Source: Bolinopsis microptera
Taxonomy: Eukaryota > Ctenophora > Tentaculata > Lobata > Bolinopsidae
Reading direction: 5' to 3'
Assembly (NCBI RefSeq): GCF_026151205.1
Contig: NW_026971831.1
Span: 1-34,394, forward strand
DNA: 34,394 nt
The stretch's first letter is position 1. Every line of letters begins with the position of its first letter. Under the pieces are notes generated by a model. The model was not told the origin of the DNA and made no database searches. It worked only from the letters and a program-made list of their open reading frames with translations. A program made the position numbers and the translations under genes. Below, piece after piece: positions 1 to 8,900 of this stretch.

Positions 1-282
1 AGTTTGGGGGGATAAATAACTGTACTGTGTGATAAAATTAACTGTAACAGTGTGGTAATAACTGTAACAGTTTTGATAAACTAACCCGTAAACAGTGTGA
101 TAAAATAAACTGTAAAAAAGTGTGATAACTAACTGTAACAGTGTGATAAACTAACTGTAACAGTGTGATAACTAACTGTAACAGTGTGATAACTAACTGT
201 AACAGTGTGATAACTAACTGTAACAGTGTGATAACTAACTGTAACAGTGTGATAAACTACTGTAACAGTGTGATAACTAACT
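1..282. repeat. 21-bp minisatellite array, about 13 copies
   Basis: Tandem copies of a 21-bp unit built from GTGATAACTA and ACTGTAACAGT run from the window edge, so the array may extend further left. Copies from about 121 to 282 are nearly identical with single-base indels. Copies from 1 to 120 are more diverged, with substitutions such as TTTTGATAAA and extra A residues. Each unit contains the imperfect palindrome ACTGT-A-ACAGT. I have the impression that similar arrays occur in introns of teleost, particularly salmonid, genes, but this is memory and not a search result. Confidence 0.95.
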
Positions 283-299
283 CCTCCTCCTCCCTACAG
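283..299 (+). promoter_or_regulatory. polypyrimidine tract with CAG, splice-acceptor-like
   Basis: Directly after the minisatellite comes a run of CTC triplets ending in CCCTACAG at 299. This is a good match to a vertebrate 3' splice site. The position would make the minisatellite intronic. Nothing else proves splicing. A second AG at 307-308 (GATCAG) could be used instead. Confidence 0.3.
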
Positions 300-511
300 G
301 TGATCAGAAACCTCCCCCCTCTGGGACCTTAAAATAAAAAAAAAACCCTCCTCCAAACCGGGCTCCAGTACCAAAAGGGGGACTACACCTCCCCTCACCC
401 TATACTTCCCCTACCTCATCACCTGCAAAAACCTCAAAACACGTGACTGTTTACAAACTTTTCAAAACAACCCCTCTAGCACCCAAGTATCAGAGCTCAC
501 TTTAGACCATG
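300..511 (+). CDS. possible internal exon, Pro/Ser/Thr/Lys-rich, unidentified
   Basis: Between the acceptor-like CAG (299) and a donor-like GTATGTGAG at 512-520, one frame is stop-free from 304 to about 513 (roughly 70 codons). It is rich in Ser, Thr, Pro and Lys in its first half. The in-frame codon at 301-303 is TGA, so this reading needs the alternative AG at 307-308 or a sequence error. A second frame starting at 302 is Pro-rich and is interrupted by TAA in an A-rich run and by a TAG near the end. No domain is recognised. A 70-codon open stretch in C-rich, T-poor sequence can occur by chance, so this is a weak call based mainly on its splice-like borders. Confidence 0.2.
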
Positions 512-520
512 GTATGTGAG

Positions 521-1124
521 TCTAGCAGCGCGGACAGTCACGTGGTTGTTCTGACAAGGAAAGTTTTTTACCGAGCACAAAGTTGCATATATTTTCAGTT
601 TAGCGAGGGGGTGTGTTGTCAAGTTTTGGGGAGATTGAGGGGTGAGTTTTGATTTTTGTCTAATTGGTGGGAAACCCCGCTGCCTGAGAAGATTAAAAAC
701 GGGGAGGTCTGCTGGGTTTGCGGGCTATTTTAGAGAGAAAAAGGAAGAGGAGGTTAGAGGAGGAAGCGCTCAAGGAAGAAGGGGGGGGAAAACCAAAATG
801 AAATTTAAATAGTTGAGATGTTTTGGGATATTTTTTTAGCGGTTTTGTTTATGTGGAGGAAGTTTGAGTTTTATATGTACTGATGTGGGTTTTAAATAAA
901 TTTAATTTTATAAACACCAGTTATAATGATTTTTTTATTCAGTTATTCATTGAGTATTATTTAAAAAAGCTAATGTCATTGCCTTTTTCCCCATATTTCT
1001 TTCGGGATATCCTTGCTCTCCAATGTCTTTCCCTTTCATGCAAAACAAACAAAGGATTCAATGCCTAATTTGTTGACAATACCGTTTTTCTTTCATTATT
1101 CGTTAATTTATATAATTTCCCCAG
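521..1124. other. no clear gene; purine-rich tract at about 731-797
   Basis: This interval is mostly AT-rich and shows no recognisable gene. An AGG/GAA-rich purine tract lies at about 731-797. One of its frames reads as a charged helix-like segment rich in Glu, Lys and Arg and ends at a TGA after a G-run. It resembles the segments at 1125-1382 and 1445-1579 in amino-acid character. The sequence before 1124 (TTTCTTTCATT... TTTCCCCAG) is pyrimidine-rich and acceptor-like. Confidence 0.4.
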
Positions 1125-1382
1125 AATATGTCGACAAGAAGCCACCCCCACCACAGCAACAGGAGGAACTGGTCCGGAGGAGGACAACCCGAAGAAGTAG
1201 CCAGGAAGCCCAAGAGGAAGAAAGCTGCTGAAGAAGCAGAACCCCGCAGAAGTAGAAGAAATTCCCTTGAGGAAAAAGACCCCGAAAAAGAAGAAAAAGA
1301 AAGAGATGAATTGACTGTAGACCTGGTGCTCTACCAAGTTGACAAGTATTTAGAGTTGAAGGGGACCATATTGAAGCATTAG
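1125..1382 (+). CDS. possible exon, Lys/Arg/Glu-rich charged protein segment
   Basis: An acceptor-like TTTCCCCAG ends at 1124. The frame through ATG 1128 stays open for 84 codons to the TAG at 1380-1382. Its first 25 residues are His/Asn/Arg/Gly-rich. The middle is a highly charged Lys-Arg-Glu tract (for example KPKRKKAAEEAEPRRSRR), and the end is more ordinary (DLVLYQVDKYLELKG). An overlapping frame at 1013-1231 also ends in a Gln/Glu/Arg-rich stretch, so an indel in the assembly could have mixed two frames. Charged tracts like this occur in many coiled-coil and cytoskeletal proteins (caldesmon, MAP7 and others), which is not enough to name the gene. It could equally be simple purine-rich DNA. 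Confidence 0.22.
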   Translation, partial: NMSTRSHPHHSNRRNWSGGGQPEEVARKPKRKKAAEEAEPRRSRRNSLEEKDPEKEEKERDELTVDLVLYQVDKYLELKGTILKH

Positions 1383-1444
1383 ACCTCCCCACATCCGGTA
1401 TTCAAGACCACGTTGATCGAGCGAATTAAAGCTTCACTTTGCAG

Positions 1445-1579
1445 AGGAAGACAAGCAGGAGAAGAGGCAGATGTGAGGTTGAGGGAAGTTGAGGCTTGAA
1501 GTGGGAGGTGGGTGGCTGACCGCAGAGGAAGCGAACTGTTTAAAGGGGGAAAAAAAAAAAACCAAAGCCTTTGCTGCTG
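1445..1579 (+). CDS. possible exon, Glu/Arg/Lys-rich, with a strong donor-like end
   Basis: The segment is bordered by CTTCACTTTGCAG (AG at 1443-1444) and by GTGAGTAT beginning at 1580, which is close to the consensus 5' splice site. It is 135 bp, exactly 45 codons. No single frame is fully open. One frame starts EDKQEKRQM and then meets stops. Another reads GRQAGEEADVRLREVEA, meets a TGA and continues. The charged, helix-favouring composition matches the neighbouring candidates. The broken frames suggest either indel errors (there is a 12-A run at 1550-1561) or a decayed exon. No family is assigned. Confidence 0.2.
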
Positions 1580-1587
1580 GTGAGTAT

Positions 1588-2060
1588 ATTGAGGTTAAGA
1601 AAACACGAGGAGACGTATTGGTGGGGGGGGAGGCTGCAGGGAACCTTGAGAAAGAGCTAAACAGGACGATGATAAGAAGAAAGCAAAGTAGCTGAGGAAG
1701 TTTGAGTTTTTGCACAGACAGGAACGACGAGAAGAAATGAGGTACGGGGAGCTTAATTTCGGGCTTATTGGGCCCCCACACTTGCATTTTATCACCGCCG
1801 TTTTTTGAAGCTTAAAAAAAAAGAGCAACGTTTTTTGCTGCTAAAATTTTTGGGTCGCAGCAGTAACCGAAAAAACAGCAGCAGGAGCAGACAAGAAAGC
1901 AGAACGAGCAGCTTTCTAGATTCGGAAAACGGAAAAAAACTACCACCACCATTTCCACCCCGAAAGGCAACAAAACAGTTTTCAGTATTTTCATGCGAGG
2001 AATAAAACTGTTGAATACCGAGGAATATGAAGAAGAGAAGCCCGCGAGATTTTAATCTGG
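1588..2060 (+). other. further charged or Ser-rich open fragments, no gene resolved
   Basis: Several short plus-strand open stretches (for example 1805-2005) encode Lys/Ser/Arg-rich or Ala/Lys/Glu-rich sequence around CAGCAG repeats near 1858-1905. Frames change after homopolymer runs (TTTTTT 1800-1806, the A9 run, GTTTTTT 1830s). They may belong to the same relic or error-broken gene as 1125-1579. The overlapping minus-strand ORFs are Phe/Leu/Ser-rich complements of purine tracts and are not credible. Confidence 0.15.
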
Positions 2061-3332
2061 GACTTCTCCAACCCAGCCCAGCCAAAGCGGTTAACTAGGG
2101 GGGACAGTATATTTCAGATAAGTTGGAATAGGAGGAAATAGAGGCTGGATACACTTCGGTTGATATGAGATGCAGGTCGGTTTGAGTTTGGAGGAGAAGA
2201 GGGGAAGTTGAGGGCCCTCCAAAATTTGGAGCCCCTTTTTTTGTTCTTATATTTATTCGACTTTTGTTGACCCAATATTTTACCTAATGCTACGTTATGA
2301 GGGACCAAACCAGTTTTTTAAAAGGCTTTTATTCAAGCGTATTTGATTGCCAGTACAATATTGTTTAAATTGGTAAAAGACTGTAGGTAAAAGTCTCCGT
2401 AATGACCTTGATGAACAACTTTACCATTTTACATTTTAAGGGAGGCGCTATTTTTTCAGCTTCGATCGACTCGATTAATGAACATAAACCGGATGGTTAT
2501 ATTTGTTATTTTTAAGGCAAGATTTACTTCCGAGGTTTTTCTTTGCTAGACGTTCTGGAGAGAGATTCAGGAATAAAGGGAAAATTTTAAAAAAAATAAT
2601 TGGGCTCTTTACATCTGTTATTCGATACGGAAAACTAAAGCGGGTAATAGAGGACGGCGGGTCGAGGGATTTAGTGTATTTTTAACGTTCCGGCGCAATA
2701 AACATAAAAAAAGTATAGGCGGGAGGACAAGCTTAGGTCATTCCTGGGCCGTTTTTTTTAGCGCCGCGGTTTTATTTCAATATTAAGTTTGCCCACGTTT
2801 TGTACTTCTCTTTCTTTTTTTCTCCGGAATTTGGCCACAGGAGGGGGGCTATTCATTTCTGCCACACTCTTCTCTCTTGCCTAATTGTGACTTCAGATTT
2901 ATTTACATTTTGCATTGACATTTTTACAACTTCATTTAGAAGCTTGATAGCCGTTTCAGGGTGTCTGGAAGTATGTAAAAGGGAGTTGTTCTCAATATTA
3001 ACGTTAAATTCAATTTAGATACAAATTTTTTAAACCCCCATCCGTTACATTTGTTTGTATTACCATTGTTTCCGTTTACTGCTCAATGGTACCATCCCCC
3101 AAACAAACATCCAATAATAAGGAGTTCTATTTCTGTTTGTTCCAATGGTAGGGCTAGTTGTATCACTTTAGTTAGAGTTACATTTAATTTGTGGCTTCTA
3201 TAATATTGTCTTTTTTCAGAGTCCCATTTTAATTGTAGCGGGGTTTAGGCCTAATTTTGCATTTTAAAAAATTAGTGATGACATTAACACATATGGGGAA
3301 CATTCGTGGAAGTTCGCGCCTCATTTATTATA
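2061..3332. other. AT-rich sequence, no gene seen
   Basis: Only short ORFs without recognisable domains are present. Pyrimidine-rich stretches occur near 2805-2880. I see no repeat family, RNA gene or splice-bounded open segment that I can support. Confidence 0.6.
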
Positions 3333-3391
3333 GGTACATCATTTGCACTACCTTATTGTAAGGCAAACCGTTACGCCACTGAGCTGGAGCC
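3333..3391 (-). repeat. tRNA-like SINE head fragment
   Basis: Read on the minus strand from 3391, the sequence starts GGCTCCAGCTCAGTGGCG. This contains a good RNA polymerase III A-box (consensus TRGCNNAGYNGG). It is followed by GTTTGCC, TTACAATAAGG and an AAGGTAGTG stretch. The order (A-box, TTGCCT.ACA..AAGG) resembles tRNA-derived SINE heads common in fish, where the text is typically CAGTGG...TTGCCTCACAGCAAGAAGG. A short hairpin (CCTT/AAGG) sits where an anticodon arm would be. The expected B-box (GGTTCRANYCC) is not intact, so this is a decayed or partial copy. Confidence 0.35.
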
Positions 3392-6300
3392 AAACTCCAA
3401 TACATCTCGTTGTCGGGTTAAATGAAAAAAAAACAACCAATAGCAGAAAAATGAAACATTGTATGCTTTTTTCGTAAATCGACCTAGGGAGATCAAGGGT
3501 AGTTCACCCTACAGGGGGACCATGTAAATAATCCTTTTTTTCGGTATCTGTAACAATCAGGACTCTTGTATACCGTGAAAGGTATGATCGTGTCGGGACC
3601 ATTTACTAGTGTTGTGTTTACTTGTAGTATTATTTATAAATTGTTTATCGATTTTGTTGGTTTGCGGCGCACGCATGTGGTTCATGTGGGGACGTACGTT
3701 GCTGGCGCCAACAAAATGATTTTAAATCACGTGTTTGGCGCCCACTAATTTTTCTAATTAAATTTATTGATGATGGCGCGTTAACTATTGGTATCTTTGT
3801 GTTAAGGTACTTCGTTTTGAATTGCCCTCTGCGTCATCTTCATGCCAGAAAAGAATAATAGTTTAAAATATTAATTTTTTATATTTTGTAAACCAGTTAA
3901 AGGGAAGTTGTTGAACATTACAAATTTAATTCATTTCATGAAAAAACAAGTATCAAAATTTAAAGGATTATAACGTTAGAATTAGGTTCAATAGAATAAG
4001 ATAAACTGACAAGATTGTACACCAAAAAAATATTGTTCTCCTAGAAAAAAAAATACTCGGTCAAAAGACTGCAATGGAAAATTAAAAAGGGGAATAATAT
4101 ATGAAAAATAATGTCCAAGCTAACCAAAAAAAAAAATGATTTAACAAAAAAAAAAAACAAACAAAATTATAATTCATTCTGGCTTATTGGGGTTTGATTG
4201 TTGATAAATTTAAATTTGTGTCAATTGATAAAATGTTTTCGCTGGGACTGTAGTTGAGACCTATAAAAATTCTCAAGGTTTGTGCAGGGAATCTGCAGTT
4301 GTAATGTAGGGGTTCCTTGTCAGTTTATATAGTTGTTATGGGAATTATGTGGGGGTTCCAAACTTGCAACTTCCCAACGGTTTCACCTGAAACTATTAAT
4401 TTTAATTGATTGTTACTGAAGAAATTAGATTTTAAATTGGGTTATGATTTGAATAATAATATGTATTTCTTTCAATTTTTTTTTGTTTTTCCTTGAAACA
4501 ATTCAGTTTTATTAATAACAAAATAAAAATATGTAAAAAAATTTTACTTATATTATGGCATAGTTAAACAGCAAAAATCAATTTGCTTCATTTAATCCAA
4601 CAATTCTTGTTTGTTCATTTATTGATAGAGGGTTTGATTGATTTTACTAAACCTGATTTGATATGATTAGATAGGATGAACATTGAAACAGTAATACTGA
4701 TCTTCAATTAATTTACCCAATTTTCTACGATGGGGTGAGACAAATTTAAAATCAGCTTGCCCCCGATTACTAACGACCACTTATATTCAGGGACTCTGTT
4801 GTAGGTCGAGAGAGGGCCTAAATTGCGAAGAAGAGGCCTAAAATTGGGTGCCTTATAATCATTGCCAGACATTTGTATATCTAGACCCTGCACGAGCTCT
4901 TTTTGTAAGTTTATGGGGCCCTAAATAACGGACATTTCGATAGGGCCTATAATAATCTGAGACCTATTTCCAGAGTTTTTAGGGGAGTTGCCCTAGATTC
5001 AGAACAGGAATTTTATTGTGGGTTGGGCATATTGTTTTTGCTCATTTCATTGGAGTTGTTCCTTTGAGAGTGGATAATAATCTATTTATCTATTAATCGC
5101 TTTACTTTTTTACTTCATTTTGATTCTTTCTTTCTCTTATAATATTATAATTGAGGTGCTTGTTAAAACCATGTTTGTTAAAACGTATAATATACACTGC
5201 AATTTAGTTACTTTTATCCCTTTTTAAGTGTTAGTGTTCACATATTATTATGTATAATTTAGCTTCAAAAAATAAAACGCTTTACCAGGTCATTTCTCCA
5301 AAAAAATAGCTACCAGAATGTTGGTCGAAATGGCCCAAAATTTGGCTTGCGTAATATTGGTGAACGATCCTTTACAGTTTACCGGCATATTTCTTTTGCC
5401 ATTCGTTTAGTGATGTGGTTCATGCCTGGTTTACGTTACTTCCGATAAGAACAATTAACTTTTCCATCAAACTGAAGATGATAACAGTACTTTTTCTCTG
5501 TTATTGTCCACATTTTTTGAGATTTCTAAAATAATTTAACTTGGGACTTTTTTTATACGTCAGCGTTATGCATCGATGGTTTAATCTTTTCAGGCAGAGG
5601 AGAAGTTTCAATTCTAGCGTTTGAATGTTAAAAAGATAACGGGTAACTAATGAGCTGTTCTTGTTTTACCAACTTCTCACTGCGAGAAAACGGGGAAAAC
5701 GATAGATATTGCAAAACTGTTTGTTTTCCTTATATTTTTTCATGGACAATACCCAAAAACTAAAAAAACAGAGAGATCCACTCTACCAATTTTCCATTTC
5801 TTTTTCATTTAAATCATTTGGCCACCGATTTTCGATTGTTTTCATTTTAAAGGGTTAAATTGTAGGAAACTGCTATCACATGAAAACGTGGATACAGCAA
5901 ACTATTTCACTACGGGGGACCATAAGCCCTGAAAAAACAGTGCAATATTCCAATAGATCGCTATTTTAATTCGTTTAATATCAGTTCTTTTCGAGGGGAC
6001 AATATCTGGGTCATTGTCACCTACTAATAGGTCTGTTCACGTGGACTAATTTACTGAGTTAATCCAACAGCTAGCAATTGTTTAAGGATAAAACACTTTG
6101 CCGATAAACTAAACCACTTCGCTCTTCTGATCGTATTGTTAAAGTTATTTTTTTTCTGCTCTGTTTGTACGTTTTAGTGACAATGGAGGTGCTTTAGATT
6201 AATTGGGAATCGTAACAAAGAAAAATTTATACGGGACTAATAGGAAGGCTTCACACAAAGGAGGATTTATACGTAATGTTTCTTCATTTTCCAATTGCTA

Positions 6301-8104
6301 ATTTATTACTGCTGTTGTTACCAGTAACCAGTTGTATTTCTTCATTGGCCGAATTGATTTACTGACTGGCAGCCATGTCCGGGACAGTGTTCTATTTTTT
6401 GGCTCCTTTTCTTATTCCTCGATGGAAACGGTTCCTTAGTTGGAAAGGAATGCTGTTGCATTTCATTGGATTGAGCGCATCAAAAGTTGACATTTTCGAA
6501 ACATGGAAGCAGTTTGAAAATTTGACGTTATTTTTGATGTTAAGTTTTTGTTAATTTGTCTTTTGTTTAAAATTAACGTTAGTTTAACTTACTATGTTAA
6601 AAAACTAATTTATAATGCATCATTTAGCTCACCTTTCCCACTAGGTATTATTATTAATTCCCGCCTAGTTTTTTGGGAGGAGGGTGTGGCAAGTTCTTAT
6701 TAGGGGGACGTTTTCGGCAATTTCGGTATTCTGATATTGATTTGAAGTTAGTTGAACTATTTGACTTTGATAAATTGTCGATAAGAGAATGGTTCAAGAT
6801 TTAAATGGTCAAAATTTGTTTGAAGGAATTAGAGTCTTTAGTAATCGTTTCATCATCTCTATTTTGGTTTCATCTTTTCCACGGACATTCTTAAAAAAAT
6901 TCGAGTGGCAAACATCAGGTAAAATTCCCGTTTCAGTTAAAATTGTTGACCGTTTGCCTTTGACATTTGTAAATTTTTAATTTGGTAAATATTCGACTAT
7001 TGAATCCCCCCCATGTTTGTTCCCGTCCTTCCCTTTACTATGGGAGTATTGACAAAATTAATTCTATATTATGGTTAATTATGTTAAATGGTCATAGGTT
7101 AATTTTGCTAATTCATACTGTGGTTATTTTGATCACAACACCAAATTTTAGCAAAAAACGGCCCCCCTCCGTATTGGGCAAACGTTAATAAAAAGGCGTT
7201 AAACTTCAACTAACAGGGTATATTTACTGGTATTCCGCCCAGACGTTCACTCTAATAATTGCTTGTATCTATTAAAATAGATCCATGCTATTCTATAACA
7301 GCTTAAATTCGCTAAATTCGTCAGCGCTTTTTCTGGCTAATAAAACGCCGGTGGGAGGGGAGGTTTTTGTTGTGCTTACTGTGTTTTGGCCAACCCGTTT
7401 TTTTCACATGTTCAAAACGTTGTTTTAACCATTGTTTTTTAACCATTGCGTTTGTGTTCATATTTTAGAAAAACAGGTTTAAACCACCTGTCTTAAACCC
7501 TCGTCTATTAAGGAATGAAATTTAACACTAAGTATTGTAGGTAGTATAAAAAACGTGCTGAAAAGATTACTTACTCAATGAATTCTTCAATTTTGCGTTT
7601 GACACCGTGGATAACTCTAGATTATCTCTAATAGCAAATTTCGTAAAAGTATTCAACTCAATTATCCAAATTTCAATATTTTTAAAACCTTTTAGGAATA
7701 TCTCTTTCAAATCTTTCATGATATTCAAAAACAAATAATTTCCCACTTTCTTTTGAATTAAAAATTCTTCCTATTGCTCTGGATTCCTACTAACACCATT
7801 TCAGTTGCAAAACGCAATTTCGTGTTCATACTAGTGATTCAAGAAGAGAAAAAACTGAAGCTCACACATTCTACATTGCAGTTTTTCTTAGCCCCTGATA
7901 GATTTTCAGCACAGCCCGCCCTCTTTTCTTACCCCTCCCACTACCTCAAAAACAGTGCACCGCCAGCCACTTTTACGTTCTAGGTCCTGCTTCCCCGGCC
8001 TTCAGCTTCGTTCCTGCTCAACTGTTATCTCTTGGGAAGCGGTTACAGCGCTAGTTGCGGTTCCCTCTTCACTACAGACCATTCTTATCACGGTTTCTGG
8101 GCAG
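3392..8104. other. AT-rich sequence, no gene seen
   Basis: This is intergenic or intronic-type sequence with many A and T runs. No ORF exceeds about 70 codons and none has a recognisable motif. I noticed two GGCGCC-containing words at 3701 and 3736 but no element around them. A few short GC-balanced patches (5330-5600, 6340-6480) hold nothing I can name. Confidence 0.6.
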
Positions 8105-8356
8105 ATGATGGGCGTGGGCTTGCTGGTGCCACTGGTGGTGTTTGTGGCACTGTACACGTGGGGTTATGGCAGGAAAACCTGGGGGGCCGGCCCCCACACG
8201 GGGAGGGAAAACTGTGGGGCATGTGGCATGTTTGGGGCCGAGTTTTTAATAACAAGGTTTTTGGGGGACCAGATCCTAGAGACAAAACCTACATTCTGTT
8301 TCCCCATACCCACTGTTAGCTGTTATGATCTACTGCTTAACCACTTATATTTTTAA
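8105..8356 (+). CDS. short ORF with N-terminal hydrophobic leader, unidentified
   Basis: The two ATG codons at 8105 and 8108 follow CTGGGCAG, which is either a reasonable initiation context or an acceptor-like CAG. The frame runs 83 codons to a TAA at 8354-8356. Residues 4-19 (VGLLVPLVVFVALYTW) are strongly hydrophobic and are followed by Gly-Tyr-Gly-Arg-Lys, the layout of a signal peptide or signal anchor. A Cys pair (NCGAC) follows near residues 37-40. The frame is open upstream to 7955, but that stretch begins with GTG, so 8105 is the better start in a eukaryote. An overlapping ORF (8032-8319) is Gly/Trp-rich. The protein is not recognised. It might be a first coding exon, part of a retroelement envelope, or chance. 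Confidence 0.22.
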   Translation: MMGVGLLVPLVVFVALYTWGYGRKTWGAGPHTGRENCGACGMFGAEFLITRFLGDQILETKPTFCFPIPTVSCYDLLLNHLYF

Positions 8357-8810
8357 GAATACCGCCGGCCAAAATTTACCCATCCAGTGCAGCGTGCAGT
8401 GCACCGCGAGGGAAGCTAAAGCCTCATTTTCCACTCTGGGGAAGTTCTTCCCAGAGTCTGGAATAAAGTGGGGAGGAGAGCAGTTTCAAACATTTTCGGA
8501 CTTCAAACCTGGGAGTTTCACCGCGCTCCAGCTATTTTTGGGAGTTCAAACCTGGGGTTTCACCGCGATCAAGTCTGTTCGGTATTGCAATTCGGGCACT
8601 TCTTCCGCGTTTCAAGTCTTGGTGATTCATCGCCACTCTACCTGGGTCCGTCTTCGCTCTCAAGTTTTTAAACCATACTCGAGCCCAATAAGAGTCGATC
8701 ACTCTCTCCCACTGCAGCTTCGGGGACCTTCAAGGTATACCACTCGGCAGAGAGCTCTCTTTGAGAAAAACAACCCTCAGATGGACACTAAAAAACGAGA
8801 AGAGGTTTGA
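8325..8810 (+). CDS. 161-codon ORF in CpG-rich block, unidentified
   Basis: This is the longest ATG-to-stop ORF in the good-quality left half of the window. It overlaps the end of the previous ORF in another frame. It contains no motif I recognise. Its middle covers a DNA repeat (positions 8502, 8545 and 8611) whose copies differ by 1-bp indels, so two copies are read in partly different frames (FKPGSFTAL against VQTWGFTAI). That argues that the repeat is not under protein-coding constraint, or that indel errors are present. CpG-rich, stop-poor composition can produce such an ORF by chance, so coding is unproven. Confidence 0.15.
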   Translation: MIYCLTTYIFKNTAGQNLPIQCSVQCTAREAKASFSTLGKFFPESGIKWGGEQFQTFSDFKPGSFTALQLFLGVQTWGFTAIKSVRYCNSGTSSAFQVLVIHRHSTWVRLRSQVFKPYSSPIRVDHSLPLQLRGPSRYTTRQRALFEKNNPQMDTKKREEV

Positions 8811-8900
8811 GGCACTCACGATCAAAACCGGAGCCAAAGAGTTTGCGGTCCGCGGAACAAGTGGGGACCAGTAAAATCGGGGATCTGGAGCGGAGGAAAA
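8357..8900. promoter_or_regulatory. CpG-rich block, possible promoter/first-exon region or LTR
   Basis: Compared with the CpG-poor AT-rich flanks, this ~545-bp interval is near 50% GC and has more than 20 CpG by eye (for example GCACCGCGAGG, TTCCGCG, GCGGTCCGCGG). That is consistent with a small CpG island or a young LTR. AATAAAG occurs at 8463-8469 and CCAATAAGAG near 8685. No TATA box, LTR TG...CA ends or primer-binding site could be fixed. Confidence 0.3.
8502..8639. repeat. irregular repeat of a TTCAAACCTGGGGTTTCACCGCG-type motif, three copies
   Basis: Two close copies lie at 8502-8527 and 8545-8570. They differ by one indel and a few substitutions, and share TTCAAACCTGGG and TTTCACCGCG. 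A diverged third copy lies at 8611-8639 (TTCAAGTCTTGGTGATTCATCGCC). The spacings of 43 and 66 bp are unequal, so this is not a simple tandem array. It could be a cluster of binding sites or an old duplication. Confidence 0.55.

Noticed and set aside
1-282. CRISPR array
   Set aside because: The 21-bp units are directly adjacent with no unique spacers, and the surroundings are eukaryotic in character with no cas genes.
1065-2085. Minus-strand ORFs rich in Phe, Leu, Ser and Pro
   Set aside because: They are the complements of purine-rich plus-strand tracts and show no recognisable domain.
3736-3746. TTGGCGCCCAC, similar to the start of a retroviral tRNA-Lys primer-binding site
   Set aside because: Only about nine to ten bases match, the following bases do not, and no LTR precedes it.
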